64,000 bases of DNA from Schistocephalus solidus (GCA_017591395.1 WEDG01001053.1:333646-397645); one strand, 5' to 3'. Shown: positions 35,357 through 44,680, numbered from the stretch's first letter. The notes: a model not told the origin generated them from the letters alone. Numbers and translations are program-made.

Positions 35357-36197
35357 ATGGTGAGCTTGAAGTCGGATAAGGCGGAGACTCCAGCCGCCCT
35401 GCGATCCACTCGGTCTGTAAAGTTTTCGACCACCTTGACCTGCACCGAAACCACACCTACCGCTGCAGCAGCTGGAAAGCTGACCAGACAGCCAAAGTCC
35501 TGCCTCAAGCGGCCAGCTGAAGTCAGTGTAGCGGATGCTGTTGCAGACAGTACCCTAACCACCACCTCCTCCGCCTCCTCCCTCCTCAACCACGAAAAAG
35601 GCCAAAAAGAGTCTCAACGCACGGAAACATCTCAAGTGGCTGAAACGCAAAAGAAGGAAGGAAATTCGTTCCCGGAAGGCACGCAAGACGGCTGGCAGTG
35701 CTGCTGCTACTGTCAGGACGGGAGACCGACTACAGGAAGCGCTGGCTTACCTCACCGACTGGTACGAACACCCTGAAACCTGGAAGTTCAAGAAACTCCT
35801 TCAGGTCACTCTCATTAAGCATGCCTTCGATGCCGACCTGGTGGGTTTAGGTATTGGGTTTGGGATTTTCATCTCGTTGTTAGTTTTACTTGGTGTTTTT
35901 AACCCCCCCCTCCCTCCCTCTTTCTCTTTCCTGGCACGTCGGCAGATAAATGACGATGCGTTTGAACTGTTCCTCCACTACCTGGCCGGAATGCAGGGCA
36001 AGTCGATAGATCGGTTGACTGCGCTTTGCCACCGTCTGGTAGAGAACAATGGTCTTCTCCCCGATTCCTTTGACCCTGAGGTCCCTTGCCCCACGGTCGA
36101 GGCGACCCCTACATCCTCCGACTGCTTGTCCTCGGCAGATCCTCCCACCAGTAATTCCTCCTCTCTACTTCTTCTACTTTGCCACTTATCTGCTTAG
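35357..36197 (+). CDS. WKF-domain protein, C7orf50-like, two exons
   Basis: The only convincing cellular gene. ATG at 35357 (GGAGCATGG) opens an Ala/Thr/Ser-rich N-terminus of about 78 codons. A basic tract follows (TKKAKKSLNARKHLKWLKRK, nuclear/nucleolar type) and then LQEALAYLTDWYEHPETWKF with KKLLQVTLIKHAFDADL, the hallmark of the WKF domain. After a 105-base intron the domain continues: INDDAFELFLHYLAGMQGKS, RLTALCHRLVENNG. Length is about 244 codons (human C7orf50 is 194). The family is conserved in eukaryotes and thought to be nucleolar; its biochemical role is not established. Oddity: the N-terminal frame and the basic/WKF frame differ by one position, changing between about 35559 and 35592 in a CCTCCTCC-rich stretch. 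This is a sequence error, an unseen micro-intron or a disabling mutation. The C-terminus after about codon 210 is Ser/Leu-rich and may hide another splice site. Confidence 0.75.
35841..35945 (+). other. intron of the WKF-domain gene
   Basis: Begins GTGGGT after GACCTG and ends with a pyrimidine tract (CCCTCCCTCTTTCTCTTTCC) and CGGCAG. Its 105 bases are a multiple of three and the junction is phase 0, so the domain continues in frame across it. Confidence 0.75.
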
Positions 36198-36311
36198 CGC
36201 TAAGCTGCAACCCTTCTTGTCGTCTCGATCACTCCATACTTTCTCGAACGTGGATATAATAGGGGGCAACTCAAGAAACGCCTGTCTGGGTGTCAGGTGT
36301 AATCTTCGAAG

Positions 36312-36750
36312 CTAAGCGGAGAGTCTTCGGGCCCTTCTATCGTTAGTCATGCCCCGTTGCTGAGATAGTACTGGACAGCTTTGTAGGTTGGATTGCCGAT
36401 CAATCGGGTAGGTGCCCAATTGTCTGACCTCTATGTCTGCCTTTCGGATTACTTGGTCGCGTCGCCCCTTGCCAGTCACTAGGTGCGTTACCCTCCCGAG
36501 GCCCCATTGGGGAATTACGCGCGAATTTGTTAACTGCGAGGGCAAATTTCGCAGCCTCTACTTCACTCCATCTTCCCAGACCCACCCACGCATTTCAGGG
36601 TTCCGATGATTCGAGATAACATGGAGACATTGGCCGAATCTACCTCCGACCGTGCCACATACTTGCTGATGCCTACACATTCGCCAGCCAGGCTTCCAGT
36701 AGGGTTGTCTATTTCAACGAGAATTGTTTTAGGGGTTATATTAAGCATGC
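36312..36750 (-). pseudogene. LTR retroelement pol C-terminus remnant
   Basis: A minus frame (36545-36312) reads NSRVIPQWGLGRVTHLVTGK, then RKADIEVRQLGTYPIDRQSN and LQSCPVL. This pattern (W-x-x-G-R-V ... R-x-A-x-I-x-V-R ... R-P-x-x-x-L-x-x-L) is the small C-terminal domain found after integrase in Pao/BEL and some gypsy elements (DUF5641-like). An upstream frame (36748-36563) is not recognised but may be part of the same element. Frames are offset and no integrase core is visible, so it is a dead fragment directly downstream of the WKF gene, in opposite orientation. Confidence 0.45.
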
Positions 36751-37059
36751 TAAACTGCAGCCCTTCAGTTTGCGACCTTCTAAGCCTCGACTCCTACCCC
36801 GTCGTGATAGTTTATGGCTCCTTTAGTCCATCCCATTTCTCTTCATGGTGTGCTAGCGGCGGTATGCTTGGACAGGAAACCTCCGTCGAGCGCATGCCAT
36901 AGTACTGCATAGGTTTAAAGCATCGATGCAGTCGCTTTGCGGGTCTCGGTTAATTTACGAGTTGTCATAGAAAGTAAATGGGTGGCCATGTCCACGCCTC
37001 ACCGTACATCCTTAAGTCTTACTGGCAGCGATGGGTTACAGAGCTCAACCGTCCCGTTG

Positions 37060-37290
37060 TGCCTTGGGGCTAACTCTCGAGCCCCGCCAGCAGCCACCGA
37101 GCAGCTAGTGAAATAGACAGAATGACATTACCGACAAAGACAAGGGAGACTGGGATGGCCATTTCTGGCTTATTAGCCGTCATCAGCCAGCCATACCCAA
37201 CCCCAGGCGGTGCCCCACCTGAGGATCAAATTCACGGCCTGTTGACATCCGGGCACCCAATCGAAAGAAGGACCAAGTTGCCCCGTCATT
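37060..37290 (-). repeat. SINE family C with the best hammerhead-like block
   Basis: Minus strand. The block at 37192-37148 has stem I GGCTGG/CCAGTC (six pairs, one G-T), CTGATGA, hairpin GGCT-AATA-AGCC, GAAA and TGGCCATC. The base before the expected cut is C, giving an AUC triplet, better for hammerheads than the AUU of most copies. Family wording GACAAAGACAAGGGAGACTG flanks it. The tRNA-like head (37200-37280) is decayed. Confidence 0.7.
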
Positions 37291-37309
37291 GGGTAAGGCA
37301 CGACAATAG

Positions 37310-37415
37310 ATACCTCCACTCCAACAAAACAGATGATTTTGCGCAAAATTCCAAAAACGATACCTACCCCCGTGTCCTAACCGTAAACTAATCCTTAACC
37401 CTGGCCGTTTTCTCC
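37310..37415 (-). repeat. fragment of repeat family B
   Basis: GATTTTGCGCAAAATTCC, CCCCGTGTCCTAACCG and TAATCCTTAACCCTGG resemble the telomere-like interior of family B read in reverse. Confidence 0.35.
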
Positions 37416-37855
37416 CTGGATTGTTGGGCGGAGGGGGGAGAGTTCTTATTCACGTGCTCTGTTCCTGTGCTCGAAGCGAATCAAGTGTTGACTAGGCTTA
37501 GGGGATGTTAACTCAGGCTCCATTTCCTACTGCGCACCTCTCTCTGGATCTACCAGAAGCAAGTCCCAGCCTCCATGCACGCTAAACATCCGTTCACTCC
37601 CCCAAGACAGTCGCATTTCCTGAGATTTAGTAGTATCCCCTTGTTATTGATGACCATATTGTCGCTGTGGGTGACAATCTGATCTATCACAAGTGACTCT
37701 TCATGACTTGATGATATTTTTCAGAGGGCCTGATGTGCTTCCCATAGTATCGACAGTGACACAACACTTGTAAATGCGGCTTGCCTTCCAAACTCAGCTA
37801 AGAGCTTTGGACTGAACGCCTTTCTAGTATTGCTTGAAGAGTGGCAGTGAGACGC
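37415..37855. other. no gene recognised
   Basis: Mixed sequence between a family B fragment and a SINE. Nothing supported. Confidence 0.4.
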
Positions 37856-37859
37856 TCAG

Positions 37860-38010
37860 CCAGTACTTACTCGTCCCGTCGTGCACCCCAGCCACCGCAC
37901 AGCGGTCATTATCATCGGCAGAATAACATTACTTACGAAGACCAGGGAGACTGACATGACCATTTCTGGCTTATGAGCCATCATCAGCCAACCATAACCA
38001 AGTCCGTGAC
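37860..38010 (-). repeat. SINE family C
   Basis: Minus-strand block at 37993-37949. Stem I GGTTGG/TCAGTC pairs fully if G-T pairs are allowed. CTGATGA and GAAA are intact. Stem II is TGGCT-CATA-AGCCA, five full pairs with no mismatch at its base. The base at the cut site is G, which would prevent cleavage. Confidence 0.65.
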
Positions 38011-38059
38011 GCGATCGATGAGTGCCCCACTACCACTGTTAAGATACCAGATAACAACC

Positions 38060-38225
38060 AACAGGATAAGGAGGATTTTGGTTTGAACCTCAGGGGTTAG
38101 AAAACTTGGGGTTGAGTATGGCTGGCTGATGAAGACTAATAAACCAGAAATGGAAATTCCAGTCTCCACGGTCTTTGGCAGTAATATTACTGTTTGAAGA
38201 ATCTCGCCTGTCCTAACCATGCCTG
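38060..38225 (+). repeat. SINE family C
   Basis: B-box-like GGTTTGAACCTC at about 38082, then the block at 38120-38164 with GGCTGG/CCAGTC, CTGATGA and GAAA intact. Stem II is weakened (AGACT-AATA-AACCA) and the ATGG/CCAT part is broken (TGGAAATT). It lies head to head with the copy at 37860-38010. Confidence 0.6.
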
Positions 38226-38229
38226 AATC

Positions 38230-39135
38230 GTAGTGCCGTGAGTGTCCTTAAAAACCGTCAAACGTTAAACTTGCCAGAAGCCTAAATGTAGTGTGGCTTA
38301 GGGCCATTTTCGCTACCATCCTCCTCCCCCCCCCCAAACATTACCGTCTCGCATCTTGGATTCACAGGACATGAGGAAACCTCTATGCAGTTAACAGCCT
38401 GGCCCCCTTCAGTATTGTTATCTGTCAACCTCTGTGTGCCTGTGCGTGTGTGGGCCATTGTGCTCTCTCGTTTGAGTGATTTGCCACCACCGCCCTACCC
38501 CCTCTTCATAAAATGTCATCAGGTGTTGCCTTCTGGCTTGAACACACTTGACTGAATCGCCCCCCCCCCATCCCCCTACATTTTTTTCTGTGAAGGCGTT
38601 GTAAAATTGGGTGTTTCGTACATCTCCGCTAACCAGGTCTCCTTCAAACACCACCAAGGAGCGGGTATTCACGCACCACCCTACTCTCTTCTCCTCATTC
38701 CAACCTCGTTCTTGGATATTTCCTCGTTGCCATGGCGCAGAAATGGTTTGTGACAGCCGTTACGCCTTGGCAACTTTGATAAGGTTGTTTTGGGCACTAG
38801 CACTGGCTCCTGGCATCGGTTTCTTCTTTTTGTTTACTTTACATCCCTTTGACAGGAGACTGCTGCCTCCGGATTTTGAAGGAAGCCTGCTGGTTAGCCT
38901 TTTTGTCAATGCGTGTGTGTGTGTGTGTCTGTGTGGGGCACCGAGACCTGGATCACTCACTCACGCACTCACATGAGCAGATCCGCGACCTCGAGTCTTA
39001 CGCCTTGCACTCGCACGAGGAGTAGCTGCGCACAACCAACCCACGCAACCTCGTACGTGCACTGCCCTGTCACCCCGGTGTTCACTGACTATCTCCTAAC
39101 CCTACCACCACCGCCGTCGCCTGACAAACCACAGG
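38230..39135. other. no gene recognised
   Basis: Overlapping frames of 66-121 codons on both strands, none recognised. Homopolymer C runs occur near 38325 and 38562, and a (GT)n tract at 38913-38932. Confidence 0.4.
38913..38932. repeat. (GT)n microsatellite
   Basis: Short GTGTGTGT tract, directly visible. Confidence 0.8.
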
Positions 39136-39139
39136 CCGC

Positions 39140-39395
39140 AGGTGTGTGTCAGGTGTGGTGGTACGCCCAGGGGCGGCTCCGGCCGCGCCAGCCACCTGCG
39201 TCCTCTCCCGCCTCCGGTTTTCTTGACTCTGTAATGACACCGGGTTCAGGTGGGGAGGAGGAGAGAGTGTGGTAGCTGCAGCGCAAGGCTTCTATCACTT
39301 AAAACTAATTCACGCGCAAGTCACCGTCCCTGCACCACCCTTCCGTGGAGCATACGGTGGACATAGTCGAAATCGACGGTCGAACTATCGTGTGT
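39140..39395 (+). repeat. interspersed repeat family A
   Basis: GGTGTGGTGGTACGCCCAGG, GGCTCCGGCCGCGCCAGCC, TTCTTGACTCTGTAATGAC, CTATCACTTAAAACTAATTC and GGACATAGTCGAAATCGACG in order, nearly identical to the copy at 29510-29745. Confidence 0.85.
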
Positions 39396-39414
39396 GTGTG
39401 TTGGACCACAGTGC

Positions 39415-39615
39415 GTGGGCCTGCGCCCTCTCCCATCTCCGGTCTTCTTAACTCTGTCTTGACACCGAGTCCAGGTGGGGGAGTGGAACAGAGAGTGAGG
39501 TAGATGCAACGCAAGTGTAATCTCACTATAATCCAGTGCGTGTCACCGCCCCTGCACAGCATATGGTGGGCATCATCGAACACGACAGTCGAACTAGCGT
39601 GTGTGTGTGTGTGTC
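39415..39615 (+). repeat. interspersed repeat family A, second adjacent copy
   Basis: Starts inside the family (CTGCGCCCTCTCCCATCTCC), continues with GACACCGAGTCCAGGTGGGG and ends GGCATCATCGAACACGACAG, followed by a (GT)n tract (39598-39614) at the same point where the previous copy has one. Confidence 0.75.
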
Positions 39616-39639
39616 TTTTACACTCAGACCTCGCAGTCA

Positions 39640-40385
39640 GTCCAATGTGCGTTGTGTGGAGTGGCTGACTTGTGGTCTGAGAGTCAGGCTGCGACGGCTT
39701 TTCTACGTCACGTCTGGCTATCTCACTCATGTGAGGTGTAAGCCATTCAATCCCTTGTTGTTTGAAATCCTGGTGCTTGTGTTTGGGAGGCCAGGTCGTG
39801 TACGTAGTACACGTAGACGAGGTCACCAGCAACTGCGCCCACTTCCGCATCAGACAACTGACCGGCCGGAAAGTGGTCTGATTGTGGGGGTGGGGGAGAG
39901 AGTGAGGTCGACAGCTCAGCGCATTTTCCTCACTATAAACAATCTGTAGCGCTAGAAACTATCACGGTGCGCTAAAAGCCGTGGCTTGGAAGGTAGACAA
40001 CTGACGGGATAACTCGGACCGCGTGGTCAGCCCAATGTGTGTTTTGTGTGTAGTGGCTGACTGGCGGACTGAGAGCCAGGCTGCAATGGCTCCCTTCTTA
40101 ATGTGGTTTTTATGGTACTCCACCCGTGGGATCCGAGCCAGGTGTGGTGGTACGCCCAGGGGTGGCTCCGGCCGCGCCAGCCACCTGCGCCCTTTCCCGT
40201 CTCCGGTCTTCTTGACTCTGTCTTGACACCGTGCGGAGGTGAGGGAGGGGAGAGAGTGCGTTTGCTACAGTGTAAGTCTCATATCACTTAAAACTAATGC
40301 ACGCGCAAGTCATCGTCCCTGTACCACACCCTTCTCCGGAGCAGATCGTGGACATCGTCGGAAGCCGACGGTCGAACGGTCCTGT
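39640..40385 (+). repeat. interspersed repeat family A, long copy
   Basis: The longest version. GTGGCTGACTTGTGG, GGGGTGGGGGAGAGAGTGAG, ATCACGGTGCGCTAAAAGCC and ACTGACGGGATAACTCGG are followed by the common core (GGTACGCCCAGGGGTGGC to GGACATCGTCGGAAGCCGAC). The first 560 bases match 24960-25565 in reverse complement. Frames of up to 181 codons here change between copies and are not genes. Confidence 0.8.
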
Positions 40386-40776
40386 CTTTTTTATCACTTC
40401 GACACTTGGGTTGGGGCAAAGTGGTAATAGGTAGAGAAGTCCTGACATCTGGGGCCTCCCTGAGTCCTTGTCGTTGAGTGACTGAATCTCAGAGCAGCTG
40501 ACCAAATGTTGTGTTTTGCATACCGCATCGCTTTCCATAGCTCGATGTATTTAAAAATTTGAGCTAAGTGCGTCATCACATTGGACGTGCATTACTACCA
40601 GAAGACGCAAAACGCGTTCTCCTGGTAGTTCCTGCGCTGACGACTTTTGATGGACGGCATTGACCAGCGCCCAGGATGTCCACACTCGGAGTAGACAAAT
40701 TGATACACGGAAACCGGCTGTGAACTAAGTGCATACAAACAATAACTTCATTTGACCCACTTTGTGAAAAAATCGG

Positions 40777-40859
40777 TGGCTTCGGTTGGATTCTAACCCA
40801 CGCCAGCAAGGGGAAGGCTTTAGTACAGCCAACGCTCTAGCCAACTGAGCTACGAGGCC
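40777..40859 (-). tRNA. tRNA-like sequence, unit 1 (probable pseudogene)
   Basis: The D arm (GCTC/GAGC with an A box TAGCTCAGTTGGC) is intact. The acceptor has one mismatch (GGCCTCG against CGAAGCC) and the T arm is damaged (GTGGG/CCAAC, GGTTAGAATCC). A run of six T follows the 3' end (complement of 40767-40772), a Pol III terminator. A 14-base variable region makes it class II in shape. Confidence 0.55.
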
Positions 40860-41020
40860 CTACCGGGAGCCGTGCTTGGTAATTACCCAGTGGATTGATT
40901 GCTTATGATATCCTGCTTGTGTTGTTAGCTTACTGTATCAGTTTTTGTGGATCCCATAAGTTGCAGTAGGCTGGGTGGGTAACTCGACCCAAGTGTGATT
41001 AAACTCACGGCTCCCGGTAA

Positions 41021-41103
41021 GGGCTCGTAGTTCAGTTGGCTAGAACGTTGGCTGGACTAAAGCCTTCCACTTGCCGGCACGGGTTCGAATCCCACCGTCG
41101 CCG
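41021..41103 (+). tRNA. tRNA-like sequence, unit 2 (probable pseudogene)
   Basis: The D arm has a paired exchange (GTTC/GAAC instead of GCTC/GAGC) and the B box GGTTCGAATCC is perfect. The acceptor has three mismatches and the loop lacks the usual T before the anticodon (GGACTAA). T5 follows at about 41109-41113. Confidence 0.55.
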
Positions 41104-41278
41104 CCGAGTTTTTCAAAAGTGAGTCGAGTGAAGTATTAAAATCTGCCGAAGTCCCCTACTAATAAATTGAATATTTAGTTGAGAATCACTTTTCTTGCAG
41201 CTAACTCGAAGGCACAATTAATTAGTAGAGGATTCTGACATATTTGAATAATTCGTTTGACGCACTTGTAAAAAATGG

Positions 41279-41361
41279 TGGCCTCGGTGGGATTCGAACT
41301 CACGCCAATAAGGGGAAGGCTTTAGTACAGCCAACGCTCTAGCCAACTGAGCTACGAGGCA
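41279..41361 (-). tRNA. tRNA-like sequence, unit 3
   Basis: D arm intact, A box TAGCTCAGTTGGC, B box AGTTCGAATCC with one change, T stem GTGAG/CCCAC, acceptor TGCCTCG/CGAGGCC with one mismatch at the first pair. Anticodon loop GTACTAA. T6 follows directly (complement of 41270-41275). Confidence 0.55.
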
Positions 41362-41445
41362 CTTACCAGGAGCCGTGCGTTTTCTCATACCCGCCGGCGC
41401 AAGTTACCCCGACTCAAGTGTAATAAAACTCTCGGCTCCCGGTGG

Positions 41446-41528
41446 GGCCTCGTAGCTCAGTTGGCTAGAGCGTTGGCTGTACTAAAGCCTTCACCTTGCT
41501 GGCGTGGGTTCAAATCCCACCGAGGCCG
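41446..41528 (+). tRNA. tRNA-like sequence, unit 4, best cloverleaf (Ser-like, ACT)
   Basis: The acceptor GGCCTCG/CGAGGCC is a perfect seven pairs, the D stem GCTC/GAGC and T stem GTGGG/CCCAC are perfect, and the A box TAGCTCAGTTGGC and B box GGTTCAAATCC are near consensus. The anticodon stem has four pairs (GGCT/AGCC at 41475-41478 and 41486-41489) with loop GTACTAA. That gives U33, anticodon ACT (41481-41483) and A37. A variable arm of about 14 bases makes it class II. ACT with a class II shape would mean Ser (AGU), but eukaryotes normally use GCT for that codon, so this may be a tRNA-derived element instead. The terminator is interrupted (TTCTT). Confidence 0.5.
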
Positions 41529-41559
41529 CCGAATTCTTCACAGGTGGTCAACTGAATAC

Positions 41560-42590
41560 ATGGAGTCGTTCACGTTAAACTTTATCTTCACGGCACCACA
41601 GTGAACTCACCTTACTACCGGCAAGTGTTGAAGCGATTGAGTGAGGCAGTGCGAAAAACAAACAAAAAAACAAAATTTTGGCTGTCAGGAGACTGACTGT
41701 CTTATCTTGAAACGTGCCTACCCACATAGCGTTCAAAATCAATCCGTTTTGGTGACAAATGGCATGACAACGGTTTTGCACCCCGCTTATTCGCCTGACC
41801 TAGCCGTCTGGCCGAAAGGCTGAGCGTTCAGAAAAATTATAGCGCATGCTTCGAACGGTAGTAAACCCGTTGGGAATAGTATTTGAAGCAGTATTTATAT
41901 TTTCGAGCTGTTATTGAAAATAGAATAAAGTAAATAATTAAAAAAATAATTCTTGCTATTTTCAGGAAGCCCATACCTCAACGAAATTAAACTTTTTTTT
42001 CAATATTGCACCACGAACCGTATTTCAATGTGTCTCACATGTTGTAACTACCTATCCTATAGAAGACACCGTCTCTTACGCATAGGTTTTATGACCTGCA
42101 ATTTCTGATATTTTTAAAATATACCACTTTATTTGCAATTTTTACAAAAGGAACTTGTCGTTTTTGCTTGATGAATCGTTAATTGAAGTTTACGATATAA
42201 CTTTGATCGCTATTCTGATCAGGGGAAGACGAAGAAGGATAAACCGCAGATCGTAGTTCTATGCTCGGTAACATAAGCACACTTGTCTGGCCGTTCGGTG
42301 TTATGCACCGTTTGTTTTAGAAATCTCGTCCATACATGTGACTACCTTGGGCTCGGTAAGCATGTGTTAGATTTTCCCGACCACTAATTGCTTAGCTTTG
42401 ACAGATTAATTAATAAATTAACAATTAGCTGTTTTGGCGGATTCAAGCCTGTCATGGGCGTCCATTATAGTGCAAACGATTTGCGATCAGTGGTTACCTC
42501 GTTGCACTGCAGCCTTGTTGTCTAGTATTGGTGCTGAAGAGTTACGTCCGATTTGACCTGCGTAATTTATGGATCACTTACTGCACCTAA
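41560..42590. other. no gene recognised
   Basis: AT-rich. Short frames around 41575-41823 match nothing I recognise. From 42590 to 43200 the sequence has features that could be splice sites (GGGGTAAGC at 42625, a T-rich tract ending CCTATTCAGG at 42901), but no coding context could be joined. Confidence 0.35.
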
Positions 42591-43205
42591 TGTTCGAAGG
42601 GTCAGGCAGATGCTAAACTTCCCTGGGGTAAGCATCTCTTCACTCTCCTTGCTTCCCGTACCTTAGCATATTTCGTTTCATCTTCAGCTCTTTTTCTGTT
42701 TAGCGAAAGAATTGCAGTCGGTGTTTTCTGCCCCCAAAAAAACTCGTTAGAAGGCTCTGTGTAGTTGTATGGTCTGTATTCAAATAAGTTCTCTGGAATG
42801 GGTTTTCACCTTTTACTCGCAAATCTATATTTTCTCGCTTCAATCTACCTTTTGACTCTACAATAAAACTTACTTTGGCATGCTTTCTTTCCTATTCAGG
42901 TTCTCTAACTACGGTGAATCGCGCCAAACGAATGCTGGAATTTATCCAACCCTCATGAACTTCCTCTTTTCGAGTTGACGAAGATGCTTAAAAAAATAAA
43001 ATCCACTTCTCTGTGCACAGCCCCTTCTGAATCTGTTCCCTACTGGGGGTCTGGCTGGGCTTCGAAGGTCATCTTCAATACCTACATTGCACGTTTTTGT
43101 TCGGCATTTTCAATTGTGGGTTGTTGTGTCTCCTTTAGTTTTCGGCTTTTGTCCTGCGACTCTCTTTTGACAGCTAGGTGACTGACCGACTTGGACATCT
43201 GATCG

Positions 43206-43631
43206 GTGCCTGGACGAGGGAAGAAAGAGAAAGGCCGATTAACTTACAATTTGGATGACAGGAAGGTATTGGGGGAACTTTTGTTTCTGATAGTCTGGGC
43301 AATACCGCTACACCTCCTCAAGGATCACATCTTCTTGCCCCCAACCAAACCTTTCAAACAGAAGTCTTCGTCCTCCAGATTGCCTGCCGCTCAATTAGGT
43401 TCGAAAATGACCGGCTGGTGAGATTTGGCAACTTCGGCTAACCCTGCGGGCAGCCCCCATGATGGGAGGAAGCTGCTGACCAGCAGCGGGATCATGGCCT
43501 CGAGACCAAACCGTAAACCCGTGTTACCTCCTGCTATTCCCAAGCACCAGTTAATACCAAATTTGCTGACAAGCCGCGCTGATGGCTCAGGGGAGATGTT
43601 AATCGGATCTTCGTTGATGAACGATCACTGA
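43206..43631 (+). CDS. unrecognised frame with one internal TGA
   Basis: Two open pieces in the same frame (43206-43421 and 43422-43631) are separated by a single TGA at 43419. The first begins MPGRGKKEKGRLTYNLDD and the second includes MASRPNRKPVLPPAIPKHQL and IPNLLTSRADGSGEML. The second half looks protein-like (balanced, Pro/Lys-rich) and I cannot name it. Possible explanations are an exon with GT inside GGCTGGTGAG as donor, a pseudogene, or chance. It ends just before a SINE. Confidence 0.25.
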
Positions 43632-43644
43632 TCGTTAACGGAGC

Positions 43645-43880
43645 TCGATCATCCCGTTCGGCCTTGGGTCTGATTATCGAGCCTCGCCAGCAGCCGAATA
43701 GTGGCTAGTTGTAGAACAGGCAGATTAGCAATACCGAAAAGGACAAGGGAGACTGGAATGGTCAATTCTGGCTCGTCAACCAGTCATACGCAACCCCAGG
43801 TGGCGCCCTAGCCGAGACACAAACCCGCGACCGGTCGATCAGAAGTGCAACGCTCTAACCATTGAACGTCAGATCATTTT
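43645..43880 (-). repeat. SINE family C with a deleted core
   Basis: Family wording is clear (GACAAGGGAGACTGGAATGG, a B-box-like TTTGTGTCTCGGC region and GCGTTGCACTTC on the minus strand). The central block (43751-43785) is only 35 bases, having lost ten bases over stem II and the start of CTGATGA. Confidence 0.6.
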
Positions 43881-44079
43881 AAAGCCGACAATTTGGCCAT
43901 TTTCTCGTTTAATACCTACTAGATGATAATTTAAGATATAAGGCTGACCGGCTGTTATAATCACCGCAATATGAACGGCAGCTACTTATTTTTCCGCTTA
44001 TAAAAGTTGGAGGCGGCAGAGTATTAACACTGCGTAAGGAGGGGGTAGGTCATCGTGCTTTAGGGTCAGAAAACCATGA

Positions 44080-44520
44080 GTTAAGCAGCTCGTAGCTCAT
44101 CCGGTTTTCGCCTCGGTGGAACTTCGACCTCCTCCACTTTGAAGGTTTGGATGGTCCCTGTCGAGAAAACTGCTGCGTGCGGGTCGATGTTATCCCTTCT
44201 AACGGTTGTTGCTGCATATTCGGTTATTCGCGTACAGAGTAACCTGTCAGTTTTTCCGATAAAGGTGCCTTGCCCTTAAATTTCTCCGACCCAATTACTG
44301 ATTTCAGAGTTTTTGCCATGAATGTGTGTATTTCGACCTCAACACTTGGCATCAGAGGGTTGCTGTGGGTCATCGTGCAACCACAAATCCGAGGGTGGGA
44401 GAGGACGCAAGAGCGCTCACCCGCATTTGGTTTCTCGTCTTGTCCTTACCAGTTGTCGAGGTTGCACTGGTAGCCAATCACTCTGAGCACTCGTCAAATG
44501 CATTATAATTTTCCTGTATC
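44080..44520 (-). pseudogene. Penelope-like GIY-YIG endonuclease remnant
   Basis: Minus-strand translation of about 44275-44085 reads GTFIGKTDRLLCTRITEYAA, TTVRRDN and QTFKVEE. GTFIGKT corresponds to the Y-x-G-x-T part of GIY-YIG and CTRITEY to the catalytic Arg helix. It is the same subfamily as 24300-24720. DNA at 44280-44520 aligns with 23600-23790. Stops and indels make it non-functional. Confidence 0.6.
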
Positions 44521-44680
44521 TTACTACAGCGATTGAACGTTCATACACCTCTGTATTTGTCGTTGGGCGAGTCCGATTTTTCGCTTCCTCGAATACTTAC
44601 GGCGTCATAACCTTCACACCAGACGAGGAAATTACGGAATTTCAGCTAACTGTTCTCTCCCATTCAATCTGTGTGTCCGT

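Larger units (their letters stand above)
40755..41550. repeat. four tRNA-like units in alternating orientation
   Basis: Four homologous units of about 120-180 bp run minus, plus, minus, plus. Each holds a tRNA-like sequence and the same flank (CACGGCTCCCGGT on the 5' side, TTTTTCACAAAGTG-like on the 3' side). Units 1 and 2 form inverted arms around a spacer at about 40876-41005. Units 3 and 4 do the same around about 41379-41429. The tails of units 2 and 3 are also inverted relative to each other (CCCCTACTAATAAATTGA against the reverse of TTAATTAGTAGAGG). Confidence 0.85.

Noticed and set aside
39305..39850. 181-codon minus-strand open frame as a gene
   Set aside because: It lies wholly in repeat family A and GT tracts, and sister copies do not keep the frame.
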